A stretch of DNA of 64,000 nucleotides from CAVEFW01 sp964579575 (GCA_964579575.1 CAZOGL010000001.1:1-64000), one strand, 5' to 3'; counted from the first letter of the stretch, positions 1-9,865 are shown. Notes: generated by a model from the letters alone, not told the origin. Program-made: numbers and translations.

Positions 1-110
1 AACCGTCGGTGGGATTTCGCCTCGTGAGCACTCGCTTGTCCCGCTTGCGATAACCGTTCATGGGATTTCGCCTCGCGGGCGCTCGTTTGTCCCGCGTTCG
101 ACAACCATCG
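1..110. repeat. Degenerate 51-bp tandem repeat at the left edge
   Basis: Two copies lie at 1-51 and 52-102, both carrying the core gggatttcgcctcg followed by ctcg-ttgtcccgc, and a third copy begins at 103. The copies differ at about one base in five. The array lies in front of the MBOAT gene and probably behind the stop codon of a gene outside the window, as similar arrays do elsewhere here. Confidence 0.8.
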
Positions 111-194
111 GAAAAAGTCGTGATAATGCAGGTAAACAATCGCTTTCTGTCTATAATGGTCTCGTTTGATGCCTTCTGGATGAGGGGTATTCGG

Positions 195-1628
195 GTGGTC
201 TTTTCCAGTCTGCTTTTCATATTTGCGTTCTTGGCGCTCAATTTGATTGTTTATAACGTTGTGCCAGCTCAATGGCGCAATATTGTGCTGCTCGCTTTCT
301 CTATCGTGTTTTACGCGTGGGGCGGTGCTGCCTACGTGTTGCTTTTGTGCGGCGAATCACTTGTCAGTTGGTTTTTCGCGCTCGCCATTGAGCGAACGGG
401 GGGCCGTGGCAACAGAGCGTCTAAGGCGTTGCTTGCGGCCGATGTTGTGATTTTGCTCGGCTTGCTCATGTACTTCAAGTACACCGGGTTTTTTGCCGGA
501 ATCACGCAAAGCCTATTTGGTGTTCCCGAGATCAAACCCGAGGTCATCCTTCCCATCGGCATCTCCTTCTACACGTTCCAACTTATCAGCTATGTCGTAG
601 ATGTGTATCGAGGGGAGGTCGCAGCGCAACCTGCCTATTGGAAGCTGCTCATGTACGCGAGCTTGTTCCACCAATGCGTCGCGGGCCCTATCGTTCGCTA
701 CCAGACCGTCGCAGACGAGATTGACGAGCGCCACGTTACCCGTGATGACATCTATGCTGGCGTGCGCCGTTTCTGCATCGGGCTTGCGAAGAAAGCCGTC
801 CTTGCCAATGCGTGCGCCGCGGTTGCGGACTCGCTCGTTCCAGTGGGCGATCTGAGCGTCATTCCCACTACTACGGGCATATGGCTCGGGATGGCGTTTT
901 ACATGCTTCAGATCTACCTCGACTTCTCCGCGTACTCCGACATGGCGATTGGCATGGGGCGCATGGTCGGCTTCCACTACCTCGAGAACTTCAACTATCC
1001 GTATATGGCTAAAAGCGTTCAAGACTTTTGGCGTCGTTGGCATATCAGCTTATCAAGCTTCTTCCGCGACTACGTGTACATTCCTCTCGGGGGAAGCCGC
1101 TGCTCTACGGCGAAGTTTGTTCGCAACACCGCCGTGGTGTGGTTGCTCACTGGTTTTTGGCACGGTGCTAGTTGGAATTTTGTGTTGTGGGGCTTGCTCT
1201 TCCTTGTGTTTTTGTTGCTTGAGAAGTTCTATTTGCGAGAAAAGCTCGAATCGTTACCCCGCCCTGTTGGCCATGTTTATCTGTTGGTCGTTGTATTTAT
1301 TGGTTGGATCTTGTTCCGATTTGAGGACTTCGGACAGATGGGCTCGATGCTTGTCGGATTGATAGGCATCGGTACGAGCGGTTTTGTCGACCTGTCCACC
1401 CAGACGGTGTTCATGAGCAACGTGTTCCTTTTGCTGTTTTGCATCATCGCTTGTACCAATCTTGGCAAGCGTATTCGAGCGCTACTTCAAGAACGTGCGA
1501 ATGGTGGCGGCGTCTGGTTGGTTATCTACAACGTTTCGGAGTTGGCCACGCCGATTCTGTGTCTCGTGTTTGCGATCGCCGCTCTTGCCGGTGACAGCTA
1601 TAACCCGTTCATCTATTTCAGGTTCTAG
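195..1628 (+). CDS. MBOAT family membrane-bound O-acyltransferase (AlgI/DltB-like)
   Basis: This is a polytopic membrane acyltransferase of about 477 residues, the normal length for AlgI-like MBOAT proteins. Hydrophobic helices start at the N-terminus (VFSSLLFIF). The family signature is clear: an FWRRWHISLS segment with its histidine near residue 283, and the catalytic-histidine motif GFWHGASWN with His near residue 323. I chose the GTG at 195 because gagggg lies 7 bases upstream and the protein then begins like other family members; upstream in-frame codons run into a tandem repeat. The stop overlaps the Shine-Dalgarno of the next gene, so the two are probably translationally coupled. Family knowledge suggests O-acetylation of a cell-surface polysaccharide with the DHHW partner; the actual substrate is unknown. 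Confidence 0.88.
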   Translation: MVFSSLLFIFAFLALNLIVYNVVPAQWRNIVLLAFSIVFYAWGGAAYVLLLCGESLVSWFFALAIERTGGRGNRASKALLAADVVILLGLLMYFKYTGFFAGITQSLFGVPEIKPEVILPIGISFYTFQLISYVVDVYRGEVAAQPAYWKLLMYASLFHQCVAGPIVRYQTVADEIDERHVTRDDIYAGVRRFCIGLAKKAVLANACAAVADSLVPVGDLSVIPTTTGIWLGMAFYMLQIYLDFSAYSDMAIGMGRMVGFHYLENFNYPYMAKSVQDFWRRWHISLSSFFRDYVYIPLGGSRCSTAKFVRNTAVVWLLTGFWHGASWNFVLWGLLFLVFLLLEKFYLREKLESLPRPVGHVYLLVVVFIGWILFRFEDFGQMGSMLVGLIGIGTSGFVDLSTQTVFMSNVFLLLFCIIACTNLGKRIRALLQERANGGGVWLVIYNVSELATPILCLVFAIAALAGDSYNPFIYFRF

Positions 1629-1640
1629 GAGGTGGGCAGC

Positions 1641-3480
1641 ATGAACGAATTCAGTCGTGAAGATCAGCGCAGATTGCGGCAACGAGCTGCTCAGCAACGA
1701 TATGGAACCCCAGATGCGACCNNNNNNNNNNNNNNNNNNNNNNNNNNNNNNNNNNNNNNNNNNNNNNNNNNNNNNNNNNNNNNNNNNNNNNNNNNNNNNN
1801 NNNNNNNNNNNNNNNNNNNNNGGGGCCTCGAGCGGGACGCGGCACGGAGAGCCGACCCGCCGAACTGCCCCTCGAGGTGCGGTCCAGGATCAACGGGTGC
1901 GCCACGCGGACGCGCGCTCCGAGCGTCACACCGCCGAACGTCCCGTTCGTACGGGCACAGACCGGTCTACTCGTCGTACAACTCGCCCCGTTGACGGGCG
2001 TCCCGTTCGCGCGGGAGCGAATCCGCCTATCCGTCGCGCAACCCGTTCCGCCGGAGAGCGCGCCGAGCGTCGCGCAACCCGTTCCGAAACTCGTGGCGTT
2101 GCCTCTTCGAAGCACTCGGTCATCGCTGAGCCCGGTGACGAGTTCTCGATTGAAAACATCAATCCTGCCCATCGCCAAAACGTTTCTCTCTGGCGCCAGT
2201 GGACGACGCGGGTGTTTGCTGCGCTCATGGCCCTTGGCCTTGTTGTCGGCCTTTTGTTCTTTGCGCGTCCGGCCACGTCTGCTATTGAGAACCGTACATT
2301 GACGCCTTTTCCCGCCTTCACGGTCGAAGGGGTCTTGGACGGCTCTTTCTTCTCGGGCGTTTCGACATGGTATGCGGACACCTATCCCTTGCGCGAAGTT
2401 CTTGTCTCCTTTGACCATTGGCTCGAGGGCTTTTTCGGCATCCAAAGCAACACGATGATGATCGGCGGCTCTGCTGTTTCCCAAGACATTCCCGAAAATG
2501 GCGAGGGAAATACCGAGGCAGCCAGCGCCGAGACTGCTGCCAAGAAGGAAGTTGAGCCTCCCTCTGTCGAGCTGATGGCCGAGGAGATTCAGAACTCCAT
2601 CATGGATGGTCTTTATGTCAAAGACGGAGCTGCTTACAGTCGCTACTACTTTGTCCAGGAGTCTGTTGAGACCTATACGTCGGCCCTTAATCTTGCGGCT
2701 GAGCGCCTTGATGGGACCACGAGGGTCTATTCGATTTTGGCTCCGAATAATTCTGGCGCGATGCTTTCCGAAGAAGAACTGGCGCAGCTCGGTGGTGCCG
2801 ACCAAAAGAAGGCGACCGATTATTTTGGCAGCCTCTATTCCGACAAAGTGACACTTGTCGACACCTACGATACATTGCGCAGCCACAACAGCGAATACCT
2901 CTATTTCCGAACCGATCATCACTGGACGGCGTTGGGTGCATATTATGCGTATGAGAATTTCTGCGCCGTTTCCGGAAAGCAGAAGATTCCCCTGGAAGAT
3001 CACCAGTCCGTCACGTTTGAGCCATTCCTCGGGGCTTTCTATGGCCAGTTGGAACTTGATGCCATGGCGGCAAATCCTGACTACGTGACGGCGTACTACC
3101 CGCTCGGCACCAACGATATGACGTACTGGGACGGCGGTGAAGAGGTTCAGTACCACGTCATCACTGATGTCTCGGAATGGAACGAGTCCGCGAAGTATTC
3201 CACGTTTGTTGCCGGTGACAAACCGTTGTCGGTTGTCGAAAACCCGCAGATCGACGATGGTTCTTCGTGCCTGCTTGTCAAAGACTCCTTTGGGTGTGCT
3301 TTTGCGCCATTCCTTGTGGACAGCTATCAGACTGTTTACATCATCGATTTCCGCTACTACGACGGAAATATCGTCGATTTCTGCAAGGAGAAGAACGTCA
3401 ATGACCTGATTTTCCTCAACAACCTCACCATGGCGACCACCACTAGCGTTGGAGAGGCGATCCTTAGCGAGGTCCAGTAG
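1641..3480 (+). CDS. DHHW/AlgX-AlgJ-like surface polysaccharide acetylation protein (interrupted by gap)
   Basis: This is the partner of the MBOAT gene. It starts at ATG 1641 with a perfect aggaggtg at 1627-1634 overlapping the upstream stop. A 100-N gap at 1722-1821 interrupts it; the frames on the two sides differ only because the gap length is arbitrary. After the gap comes an Arg/Thr-rich disordered stretch with degenerate repeats, then one membrane helix (FAALMALGLVVGLLFF), then an extracytoplasmic SGNH-like domain. That domain carries the diagnostic FRTDHHWT motif and a late KDSFG segment typical of DHHW proteins. AlgJ/AlgX relatives accept acyl groups from an MBOAT protein and transfer them to an exopolysaccharide; that role is inferred here. 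Confidence 0.85.
1722..1821. other. Assembly gap (100 N) inside the DHHW gene
   Basis: Exactly 100 N. Reading frames on the two sides do not match, so the real length is not 100. The right flank enters an Arg-rich, repeat-like coding stretch. Confidence 0.95.
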
Positions 3481-3554
3481 CCTTCTGGTTGATTGCGCCG
3501 TGCGTGGCGAGTCGGGTGTTCTGGGCAGGTGCGGGCTTCGGACGGACGAGCAGG

Positions 3555-3664
3555 GCGCCTGGGTAGGCGTGCCATCAAAACGCATGATGGGAAGCTGAGT
3601 TTGTGGCGGCCTGTTCTGATGATGCGCCCGCGTAGGCGACTAACCGTCAAAACGCATGATAGGG
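3555..3664. repeat. Intergenic direct repeat, about 69-bp period
   Basis: Two diverged copies (from 3555 and from 3624) share gcgcc-g-gtaggcg followed by tcaaaacgcatgat. They fill part of the 210-base space after the DHHW stop. No promoter or terminator could be made out with confidence in this space. Confidence 0.7.
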
Positions 3665-3690
3665 GGCGGTGTCCGTGGTAGTCTGTTTCC

Positions 3691-4065
3691 ATGGACCTGC
3701 GTAGACAACAAAGAAATTGGGAGATGCTGCAACAACAGCTTGGCGCCGAAGCCCGCGGCGAACCTCCACGTGTGTTTTCCTCGACTCGGACGCTGTTTGG
3801 CATTCGAAGCACGGTGGAAAAACAGCTCGACGCGTTTGTCGCAAAAGAAGAAGCGCGCAAGAAGGCTGAGCGTGAAGCTGCTGTCACACAAGATTGGGGC
3901 AAGAACGCGCAATTCCTGGGAGTACCTGCAGGCGACAGGCCCGGTCCTTTCGGAGTCGCGCAGGGTCAGGGCAAGAACGCGCAGTCCCTGGAGGAAGAGA
4001 AGTTCCCGGAGGAAGAGAAATCCCTGGAGGAAGAGAATGGAAATCGTTCCCATTGCGAGGATTAG
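3691..4065 (+). CDS. Small charged coiled-coil-like protein, function unknown
   Basis: A 124-residue reading frame starting MDLRRQQRNWEML. The first 65 residues look protein-like, with a probable helix rich in Gln, Lys, Arg and Glu (VEKQLDAFVAKEEARKKAE). The C-terminal half is built from repeats: two copies of GKNAQ-L and three of a six-residue unit of the type S/P-L/E-E-E-E-K. No ribosome binding site is obvious, and the last 29 bases overlap trmO. I do not recognise a family. It may be a genuine lineage-specific protein whose tail has grown by repeat expansion, or an untranslated spacer. Confidence 0.45.
   Translation: MDLRRQQRNWEMLQQQLGAEARGEPPRVFSSTRTLFGIRSTVEKQLDAFVAKEEARKKAEREAAVTQDWGKNAQFLGVPAGDRPGPFGVAQGQGKNAQSLEEEKFPEEEKSLEEENGNRSHCED
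3989..4042. repeat. Three 18-bp tandem units that also supply the trmO ribosome binding site
   Basis: Three near-identical units of the form tcccNggaggaagagaaN run end to end. The ggagg of the last unit sits 5 bases before the trmO ATG at 4037, so the Shine-Dalgarno of trmO is a repeat unit. Confidence 0.8.
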
Positions 4066-4711
4066 GACGGATTTCGGCCAGAAGTTCGGTATCCCGCGCC
4101 AAAGTGGCATCGCTCCCCACCTGCGGGGGAAAATTGTGTTCGAGCCCGATTTCGCAAACGCGGACGCACTCCGTGGTATCGAGGGGTTCAGCCATTTGTG
4201 GCTGATTTGGGAATTCGACGGGATGACGCGCCCGAAGACATGGCAACCGACGGTGCGCCCTCCTCGTCTTGGAGGCAATGAGCGCATGGGCGTCTTCGCG
4301 ACACGCAGCCCCAACCGTCCGAACAGCCTCGGTCTTTCCGTCGTCGAACTCGAACGTGTTGAGCTCTCGACGCCCGAGGGCCCGGTGCTCCATGTCCTCG
4401 GAGCGGACCTGCGTGACAACACGCCGATCTATGACATCAAGCCCTATATCCCCTATGCCGATGCCCACCCGGATGCGCGCGGAGGTTTTACGGATAGGGA
4501 GCCTCGTCGAGAGGTGGCGGTTGTTTTTCCCGAGGAGTTGCTCGAATCGATTCCTTTGGATAAGCGGGCTGCCCTTGTCGAGGTTTTGCAACAAGACCCC
4601 CGTCCGCAATACCACGACGATCCTGAGCGTGTCTACGCTATGTCATTTGCGGGGCGGGATGTTCGCTTTGTCGTCGCAGGCAATGTCTTGACGGTCGTTG
4701 CTGTGGTATAG
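4037..4711 (+). CDS. trmO: tRNA (N6-threonylcarbamoyladenosine-37-N6)-methyltransferase TrmO
   Basis: A 224-residue member of the TrmO/TsaA (UPF0066) family, which N6-methylates the t6A37 base of threonine tRNAs using S-adenosylmethionine. The family core is plain: FSHLWLIWEFD, then RLGGNERMGVFATRSPNRPN, then ADLRDNTPIYDIKPYIPY. The C-terminal extension (residues ~155-224) matches the longer TrmO form. I chose ATG 4037 because ggagg lies directly upstream and the protein begins at the conserved I-P-I-A-R-I strand. It overlaps the preceding small frame by 29 bases. The stop codon is followed at once by a tandem repeat array. Confidence 0.9.
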   Translation: MEIVPIARIRTDFGQKFGIPRQSGIAPHLRGKIVFEPDFANADALRGIEGFSHLWLIWEFDGMTRPKTWQPTVRPPRLGGNERMGVFATRSPNRPNSLGLSVVELERVELSTPEGPVLHVLGADLRDNTPIYDIKPYIPYADAHPDARGGFTDREPRREVAVVFPEELLESIPLDKRAALVEVLQQDPRPQYHDDPERVYAMSFAGRDVRFVVAGNVLTVVAVV

Positions 4712-4880
4712 GGTGCCACCGCGGATAGCTGCCGTGGCGCAAGGGACACCGTGGCACTCGCGGATCGTTGCCATGGCGCAAGGGACACTGGGACGCTCGC
4801 AGGTCGTTATCGCAACGCAAGGACGCCGTCGCAACGCATGGGCGCTGCAACGTAAGGACGTCGCCGCAACGCAGGGGCTT
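4712..4880. repeat. About 39-bp degenerate tandem repeat starting at the trmO stop codon
   Basis: Units begin immediately after the TAG at 4709-4711. Copies at about 4713 and 4751 share gcggat-gttgcc-tggcgcaagggacac; a third from about 4790 is weaker and a fourth is broken into caacgcaagga-type fragments. The array occupies most of the trmO-purL spacer. Confidence 0.8.
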
Positions 4881-4942
4881 GCCCCCTCGCTCGTCTGCCC
4901 TCCGAACTTCGCGCAATTGGTGCACGTTGAGCCACAACGAGC

Positions 4943-4971
4943 GTGGCAAAGCTGTCTCCAACCTTTATCAT
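4943..4971 (+). promoter_or_regulatory. Candidate purL promoter
   Basis: GTGGCA at 4943-4948 and TATCAT at 4966-4971 are spaced by 17 bases. Downstream, CTGGAG/CTCCAG arms (4998-5003 and 5015-5020) form a small hairpin just before the Shine-Dalgarno. No known purine riboswitch was recognised. Confidence 0.35.
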
Positions 4972-5035
4972 GAAAACATCTGTGTTTTTGATTCCAACTG
5001 GAGTGTCGGTTTCTCTCCAGGAAGGTAGGTTTGAG

Positions 5036-8000
5036 ATGGTTTCTCGTGTTTACGTTGAGAAGAAACCTGGCTTTGATGTCGAGGCAAAGCAACTTGCTGT
5101 CGAGTTGCGCGACGTCCTTGGCATCAAGGGTCTTATGGGTTTGCGCCTCGTTAATCGCTACGACGTTGAGGGCATAAGCGACGAGCTGTTTGCCCAGTGT
5201 GTTCCGACGGTTTTCAGTGAGCCGCAGTCCGATGATGTCACCTATGAAGTCCCACTGCGTGAGGGTGAGGAGATCTTTGCGGTCGAGTACTTGCCTGGCC
5301 AATTTGACCAACGCGCCGACAGCGCTGCTGAGTGCGTCCAACTGATCAGCGCAGGCGAGCGTCCTACCGTCCGCAGCACCAAGATCTACCTGCTCAGCGG
5401 TGATTTGTCCGAAGAGGATATCAACGCCATCAAGCACTACGTCATCAACCCCGTCGAGGCGCGCGAGGCGAGCAGCGAGCTCCCCGACACGCTCAAGGTC
5501 GACTATCCCGAGCCCGCAGACGTGGAGGTTATCGAAGGGTTTGGCACCCTTTCCCAAGACGAACTCGCTGCGTTTATCGCTGATCGCGGACTGGCCATGG
5601 ATTTGGCTGACATCACCTTCTGCCAAAAGTACTTCCGCGATGAGGAACATCGCAACCCCACCATCACCGAGATTAAGATGATCGACACCTATTGGTCCGA
5701 CCATTGCCGCCACACCACGTTCGGCACGGTTCTCGAAGACGTCAAGATCGACGACGAGATCACCAAGGCCGCTTTCCAGCGTTATCTCGAGATGCGTCAC
5801 GAGCTTGGCCGCGATGCCAAGCCGATTTGTCTCATGGACCTTGGTACCATCGGGGCCAAGTATCTCAAGTCCAAGGGGATTTTGAAAAACCTAGATGAGT
5901 CCGAGGAAATCAACGCCTGCACGGTCAAGGTCAAGGTCGATGTCAACGGCGTGGAGGAGGATTGGCTCTATCTCTTCAAGAACGAGACCCACAACCATCC
6001 GACCGAGGTCGAGCCTTTCGGTGGGGCGGCAACTTGTGTTGGCGGCGCAATCCGCGACCCGCTCTCCGGTCGTAGCTACGTCTACCAGGCGATGCGCGTG
6101 ACGGGAGCTGCTGATCCTACCGTCCCGGTCTCCGAGACGCTCCCCGGCAAACTTCCCCAGCGTAAGCTTGTCACAACCGCTGCCGCTGGCTACTCCAGCT
6201 ACGGCAACCAAATCGGTCTTGCGACCTCCCAGGTCAACGAGTTATATCACCCCGGGTATGCCGCCAAGCGCATGGAGATCGGCGCCGTTGTCGCCGCAAC
6301 TCCCGCCTGGCACGTTCGTCGCGAGACCCCAGCTCCGGGAGATGCCATCATCTTGCTCGGCGGCCGCACGGGACGTGACGGCATCGGCGGTGCAACCGGT
6401 TCCTCCAAGGCCCACACCGCGACTTCCATCGAGACGTGTGGCGCCGAGGTTCAAAAGGGCAATGCTCCTGTCGAGCGTAAGCTCCAGCGCCTGTTCCGCC
6501 GCGGCGATGCCTGCAAGTTGATCAAGCGTTGCAACGATTTCGGCGCAGGTGGCGTCTCTGTCGCCACGGGTGAGATCGCGGACGGTCTCAACATCAACCT
6601 CGACCTTGTTCCCAAAAAGTACGAAGGCCTTGATGGCACCGAGTTGGCAATTGCTGAGTCCCAAGAGCGTATGGCGTGCGCCGTCGCCCCCGAGGATGTC
6701 GAGGAATTCCTCGGTTATGCGCGCGAGGAGAATCTTGAGGCAACGGTCATCGCGACGGTCACCGAGGATCCGCGTCTGGTCATGAGGTGGCGAGGCGATA
6801 CGATCGTCAGCGTCAGCCGTGCGTTCCTCAACAGCAATGGTGCTCCGAAGAGAGCGCGTGTCCACATTCTCGCCGCCGAGCCTTATTGTGCAGCGGCGAC
6901 CAAGACCACCGGTTCGCTCAAAGAGAGAATGACCGCCCTCGTTACCGACCTCAACATCGCATCTAACAAGGGCCTCTCTGAGCGCTTCGACTCCACCATC
7001 GGCGCCGCAACGGTCCTCATGCCTTTCGGTGGCCGCAAGCAACTGACCCCGAGCATGGCCATGGTTGCCAAGCTCCCCGTTGACGGCGAGACGACCACGG
7101 TCAGCGGCATGTCTTGGGGCTTCAACCCCTACCTGTCTTCCTCGAACCAGTACGCTGGCGCCTACAACGCCGTTGTCGAGAGCGTTTGTCGCCTTGCCGC
7201 CTCTGGTTTCGCCAAGAAGGACATGTACCTCACATTCCAGGAGTATTTCGGCAAGTTGCGCAATGTCCCCGAGCGTTGGGGCATGCCAGCCGGTAGCTTG
7301 CTCGGTGCTCTGATGGCCCAGGTTGACCTCGGCGTCGGAGCAATCGGCGGCAAGGACTCCATGTCTGGAAGTTTTGATAATCTTGACGTCCCCCCGACGC
7401 TCGTGAGCTTTGCGACAGCCGTCGGTTCTCTTGATCGCGTCACGAGTCCCGAGTTCAAGCAGGTTGGCGATCGAATCCTCTACATCAAGCCCGCCTATGA
7501 CGAGCAAGGTCTCATCCCGCAAGCCGCAAGCCTCAACGCCGCCATCGCGATGGTCGAGGATCTCATCGGTCGCGGTGAGGCCAAGGCTGTTTCGACTCCC
7601 GGTTATGGTGGACTCGCAGAGGCCCTGTTCAAGATGTGCGTCGGTAACCGCATCGGCATTTCTCTCGATTCCGATATCGACCTGTTTGCGCCGACTTATG
7701 GTTCCTTTGTCGTCGAGCTTGCCTGTGGCGCTGAGACTCCCGCAGCCGACGACGTTTCCGTTGCTGTTATCGGCGAGACGACCGAGGCTTATGCGTTTGC
7801 CGTCAAGGGAGAAAGCGTTTGTATGACCGAGCTCCAAGAGGCATGGGAGTCCGGTATCGAGAGCGTCTTCCCCTATCGCGGAGCGGGCGAAGAGGTCGAG
7901 GCCATCAGCTTTACGGCCAAGACCCCCAAGGTCAAGGCCCCGGTTTTGCTTCAGGCGAAGCCGCGCGTCATCATCCCGGTCTTCCCGGGCAACAACTGCG

Positions 8001-8741
8001 AGTTCGATACCGCCCGTGCGTTTGAGCGAGCTGGCGCACAGGCTCATACCTTCGTCATCAACAATCTGACGCCCGCCGCGGTTGCTGAGAGCACGGCAAA
8101 ACTTGTCGAAGAGATCAATGCCGCCAACATCATCATGATTCCCGGAGGTTTCTCCGGCGGCGACGAGCCAGATGGTTCCGCGAAGTTCATCACCGCGTTC
8201 TTCCGCAATCCCGCCGTCACCGAGGCTGTTCGCGAGTTGCTCCAAAAGCGCGACGGCCTCATGCTTGGCATTTGCAACGGCTTTCAGGCTCTCGTCAAAC
8301 TCGGTCTCGTTCCTTATGGCGACATCGTTCCGATGACCGCCGAGTGTCCGACCCTGACGTTCAACACCATCGGCCGCCACCAGAGTCGTCTTGTTCGCAC
8401 CCGTGTTGCGACGAACAACTCTCCTTGGTTGTCCCAGACCAATGTTGGCGATATCCACACTGTTGCTATCAGCCACGGTGAGGGCCGCTTTGTGGCAAGC
8501 CCCGAGGTGCTTGAGCAGCTCAAGACCAACGGCCAAATCGCTTTCCAGTATGTCAACGAGGCGGGCATCCCCAGCATGGACCTGGACGCCAACCCCAACG
8601 GTTCCGTCCTAGCTATTGAGGGTATTACCAGCCCCGATGGGCGCATTCTGGGTAAGATGGGTCACACGGAGCGTAGCGGTGCCGGCTTGTATAAGAACAT
8701 TCCGGACGCAACCTATCAACCCCTTATCGAGGGTGGCGTGA
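5036..8741 (+). CDS. purL: Phosphoribosylformylglycinamidine synthase PurL, single-chain long form (3' end in gap)
   Basis: Catalyses the fourth step of purine synthesis: ATP-dependent conversion of FGAR to FGAM with glutamine as ammonia donor. About 1235 residues are readable before the gap at 8742, close to the full length of the single-chain form. The order is N-terminal PurS-like part, two AIRS-like synthetase halves (YWSDHCRHTTF and KNETHNHPTEVEPFGGAAT in the first), and a C-terminal class I glutaminase. The glutaminase shows PGGFSGGDE, nucleophile Cys near residue 1080 in GICNGFQAL, and SHGEGRF. ATG 5036 follows aggaaggtagg; an upstream in-frame ATG lacks a site. The stop codon is hidden by the gap. 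purE lies far away at 56.1 kb. Confidence 0.96.
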
Positions 8742-8841
8742 NNNNNNNNNNNNNNNNNNNNNNNNNNNNNNNNNNNNNNNNNNNNNNNNNNNNNNNNNNN
8801 NNNNNNNNNNNNNNNNNNNNNNNNNNNNNNNNNNNNNNNNN
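8742..8841. other. Assembly gap (100 N) across the end of purL
   Basis: Exactly 100 N beginning at the last readable purL codon. It hides the purL stop codon and the start of the spacer. True length unknown. Confidence 0.95.
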
Positions 8842-8889
8842 TGCTGCAGGCGCCCCGTATGGCAAGCGTCCCAAACGGCAAAAACGAAA

Positions 8890-8919
8890 CTCCGCCTCTT
8901 TTCGGGGGCGGAGCTTTTT
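8890..8919 (+). terminator. Rho-independent terminator after purL
   Basis: Arms CTCCGCC (8890-8896) and GGCGGAG (8907-8913) are followed by c and five T. The A-rich left flank could let it serve the converging minus-strand gene as well. Confidence 0.8.
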
Positions 8920-8952
8920 GCGGAAATGCGATATCTGTTCTGGATTGGGTGT

Positions 8953-9576
8953 TTACGCCCCGGTGCAGCTGCGGACGCCGAGCACGATTGCGACAATGAT
9001 GAGAATCAACAAGACGATGGGAAGCGCCAAGCGGAGAAAATCCATGCGGTGGTGCTCCCTAAGGGCAGGGTAGTCCAATCCGTTGCTCGACCGCCACGTT
9101 CCGTGGGAGTTTATACCCTCGAGGGCTTTTCGGTTGCTCGTGCGGTCGCGGCCCTCCGCAGCAACGGCTTGGAACATGTCGGAGTCTTTTTGAAGGCCGC
9201 CGGTGTTGTACACCGTCTGACGACTTTGGGTACGATGGTACCGGTTCGCGTGACGTTGGATGGTTCGGCGTGCGTCCTGGGCGGTTCCTTGCCGTTCCGC
9301 CTGGCGTGTCCTTGCGTCTTCGGGCTCGGCCCAAACACTCTCGCTCCGATCGTAGCGACGGGCGCGCTCGGTCTCTGCGGAATCCTTGCTGTACCAGGTG
9401 GAACTTGAGAGTCTGCGCTCTTCTGGATTGTATTCGACGGATTGCGAACGGGGACTGACATTTCTCGATGATTCGTAGTGGGAAGTGCGCGCATGTTCGC
9501 TCGTTGCGTTTTCGCTTCGGTCGGATTGGTTCCCGTAATGTATGCGTTTTTCTTGGCGATCCACGTGGTTGCTCAC
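8953..9576 (-). CDS. C-tail-anchored membrane protein with long Arg/Ser-rich hydrophilic region
   Basis: A 207-residue protein with no N-terminal signal. About 180 hydrophilic residues, rich in Arg, Ser, Glu and His and probably disordered, are followed by one strong membrane helix (LALPIVLLILIIVAIVLG) and a short tail ending RSCTGA. The strand is chosen because only this frame gives a sensible membrane segment. It starts with GTG, preceded by a weak taagaga. No family is recognised. It is convergent with purL and shares the intergenic terminator. The layout (disordered cytoplasmic region plus tail anchor) suggests an envelope-associated scaffold or regulator, but that is inference. Confidence 0.65.
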   Translation of the reverse strand: MSNHVDRQEKRIHYGNQSDRSENATSEHARTSHYESSRNVSPRSQSVEYNPEERRLSSSTWYSKDSAETERARRYDRSESVWAEPEDARTRQAERQGTAQDARRTIQRHANRYHRTQSRQTVYNTGGLQKDSDMFQAVAAEGRDRTSNRKALEGINSHGTWRSSNGLDYPALREHHRMDFLRLALPIVLLILIIVAIVLGVRSCTGA

Positions 9577-9670
9577 ATTCTCTTACGCGCTTGAAGTGGT
9601 AATTCCGAATCGGTCGTGGAGCATTTGACCTCTTTTAAAGGGTGACGATCAAAGGATGGCGATACGCACG

Positions 9671-9865
9671 CTACTCGCCTTCTTCCTCTTCGTCGTCGAA
9701 GAGGGCCCACTCATCTTTGGCGGGGCCGCGGTCTTGATAGATTTTACGTGTGCGGATTTCCCAGATGATGCAGATGATGATGCAGATCACCAGCGATGCC
9801 CCGACGAGGATTCCGACACCTGCGGGGGTCTCAAAGAGGAAGTGATAGATCTGCATAAAGTCCAT
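9671..9865 (-). CDS. Small single-pass membrane protein (DUF6724-like)
   Basis: A 64-residue protein starting MDFMQIYHF. One membrane helix (GVGILVGASLVICIIICIIW) is followed by a basic segment (EIRTRKIYQDR) and a very acidic tail (DDEEEEGE). I recall similar short proteins in Coriobacteriia under DUF6724, but could not verify this. I chose the internal ATG at 9865 over longer upstream frames because the upstream part is not protein-like and overlaps the serS promoter region. No strong ribosome binding site is seen. It lies on the same strand as the tail-anchored gene, so the two may be cotranscribed. Confidence 0.6.
   Translation of the reverse strand: MDFMQIYHFLFETPAGVGILVGASLVICIIICIIWEIRTRKIYQDRGPAKDEWALFDDEEEEGE

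Noticed and set aside
1641..1994. Apparent frameshift in the DHHW gene, and similar ones at 11.7 kb and 38.7 kb
   Set aside because: Each change of frame falls exactly at a 100-N gap whose length is arbitrary, so no real frameshift can be claimed.
1651..3585. A 644-codon open frame on the minus strand opposite the DHHW gene
   Set aside because: It spans the gap and mirrors a clear DHHW coding sequence; long antisense frames are common here because of codon bias. The encoded sequence has no family features.
4881..5035. Purine riboswitch before purL
   Set aside because: The small CTGGAG/CTCCAG hairpin lacks the conserved three-way junction bases; only a candidate promoter remains.
6242..8536. 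A 764-codon minus-strand frame opposite purL
   Set aside because: The plus strand encodes conserved PurL motifs throughout; the antisense product is not protein-like.
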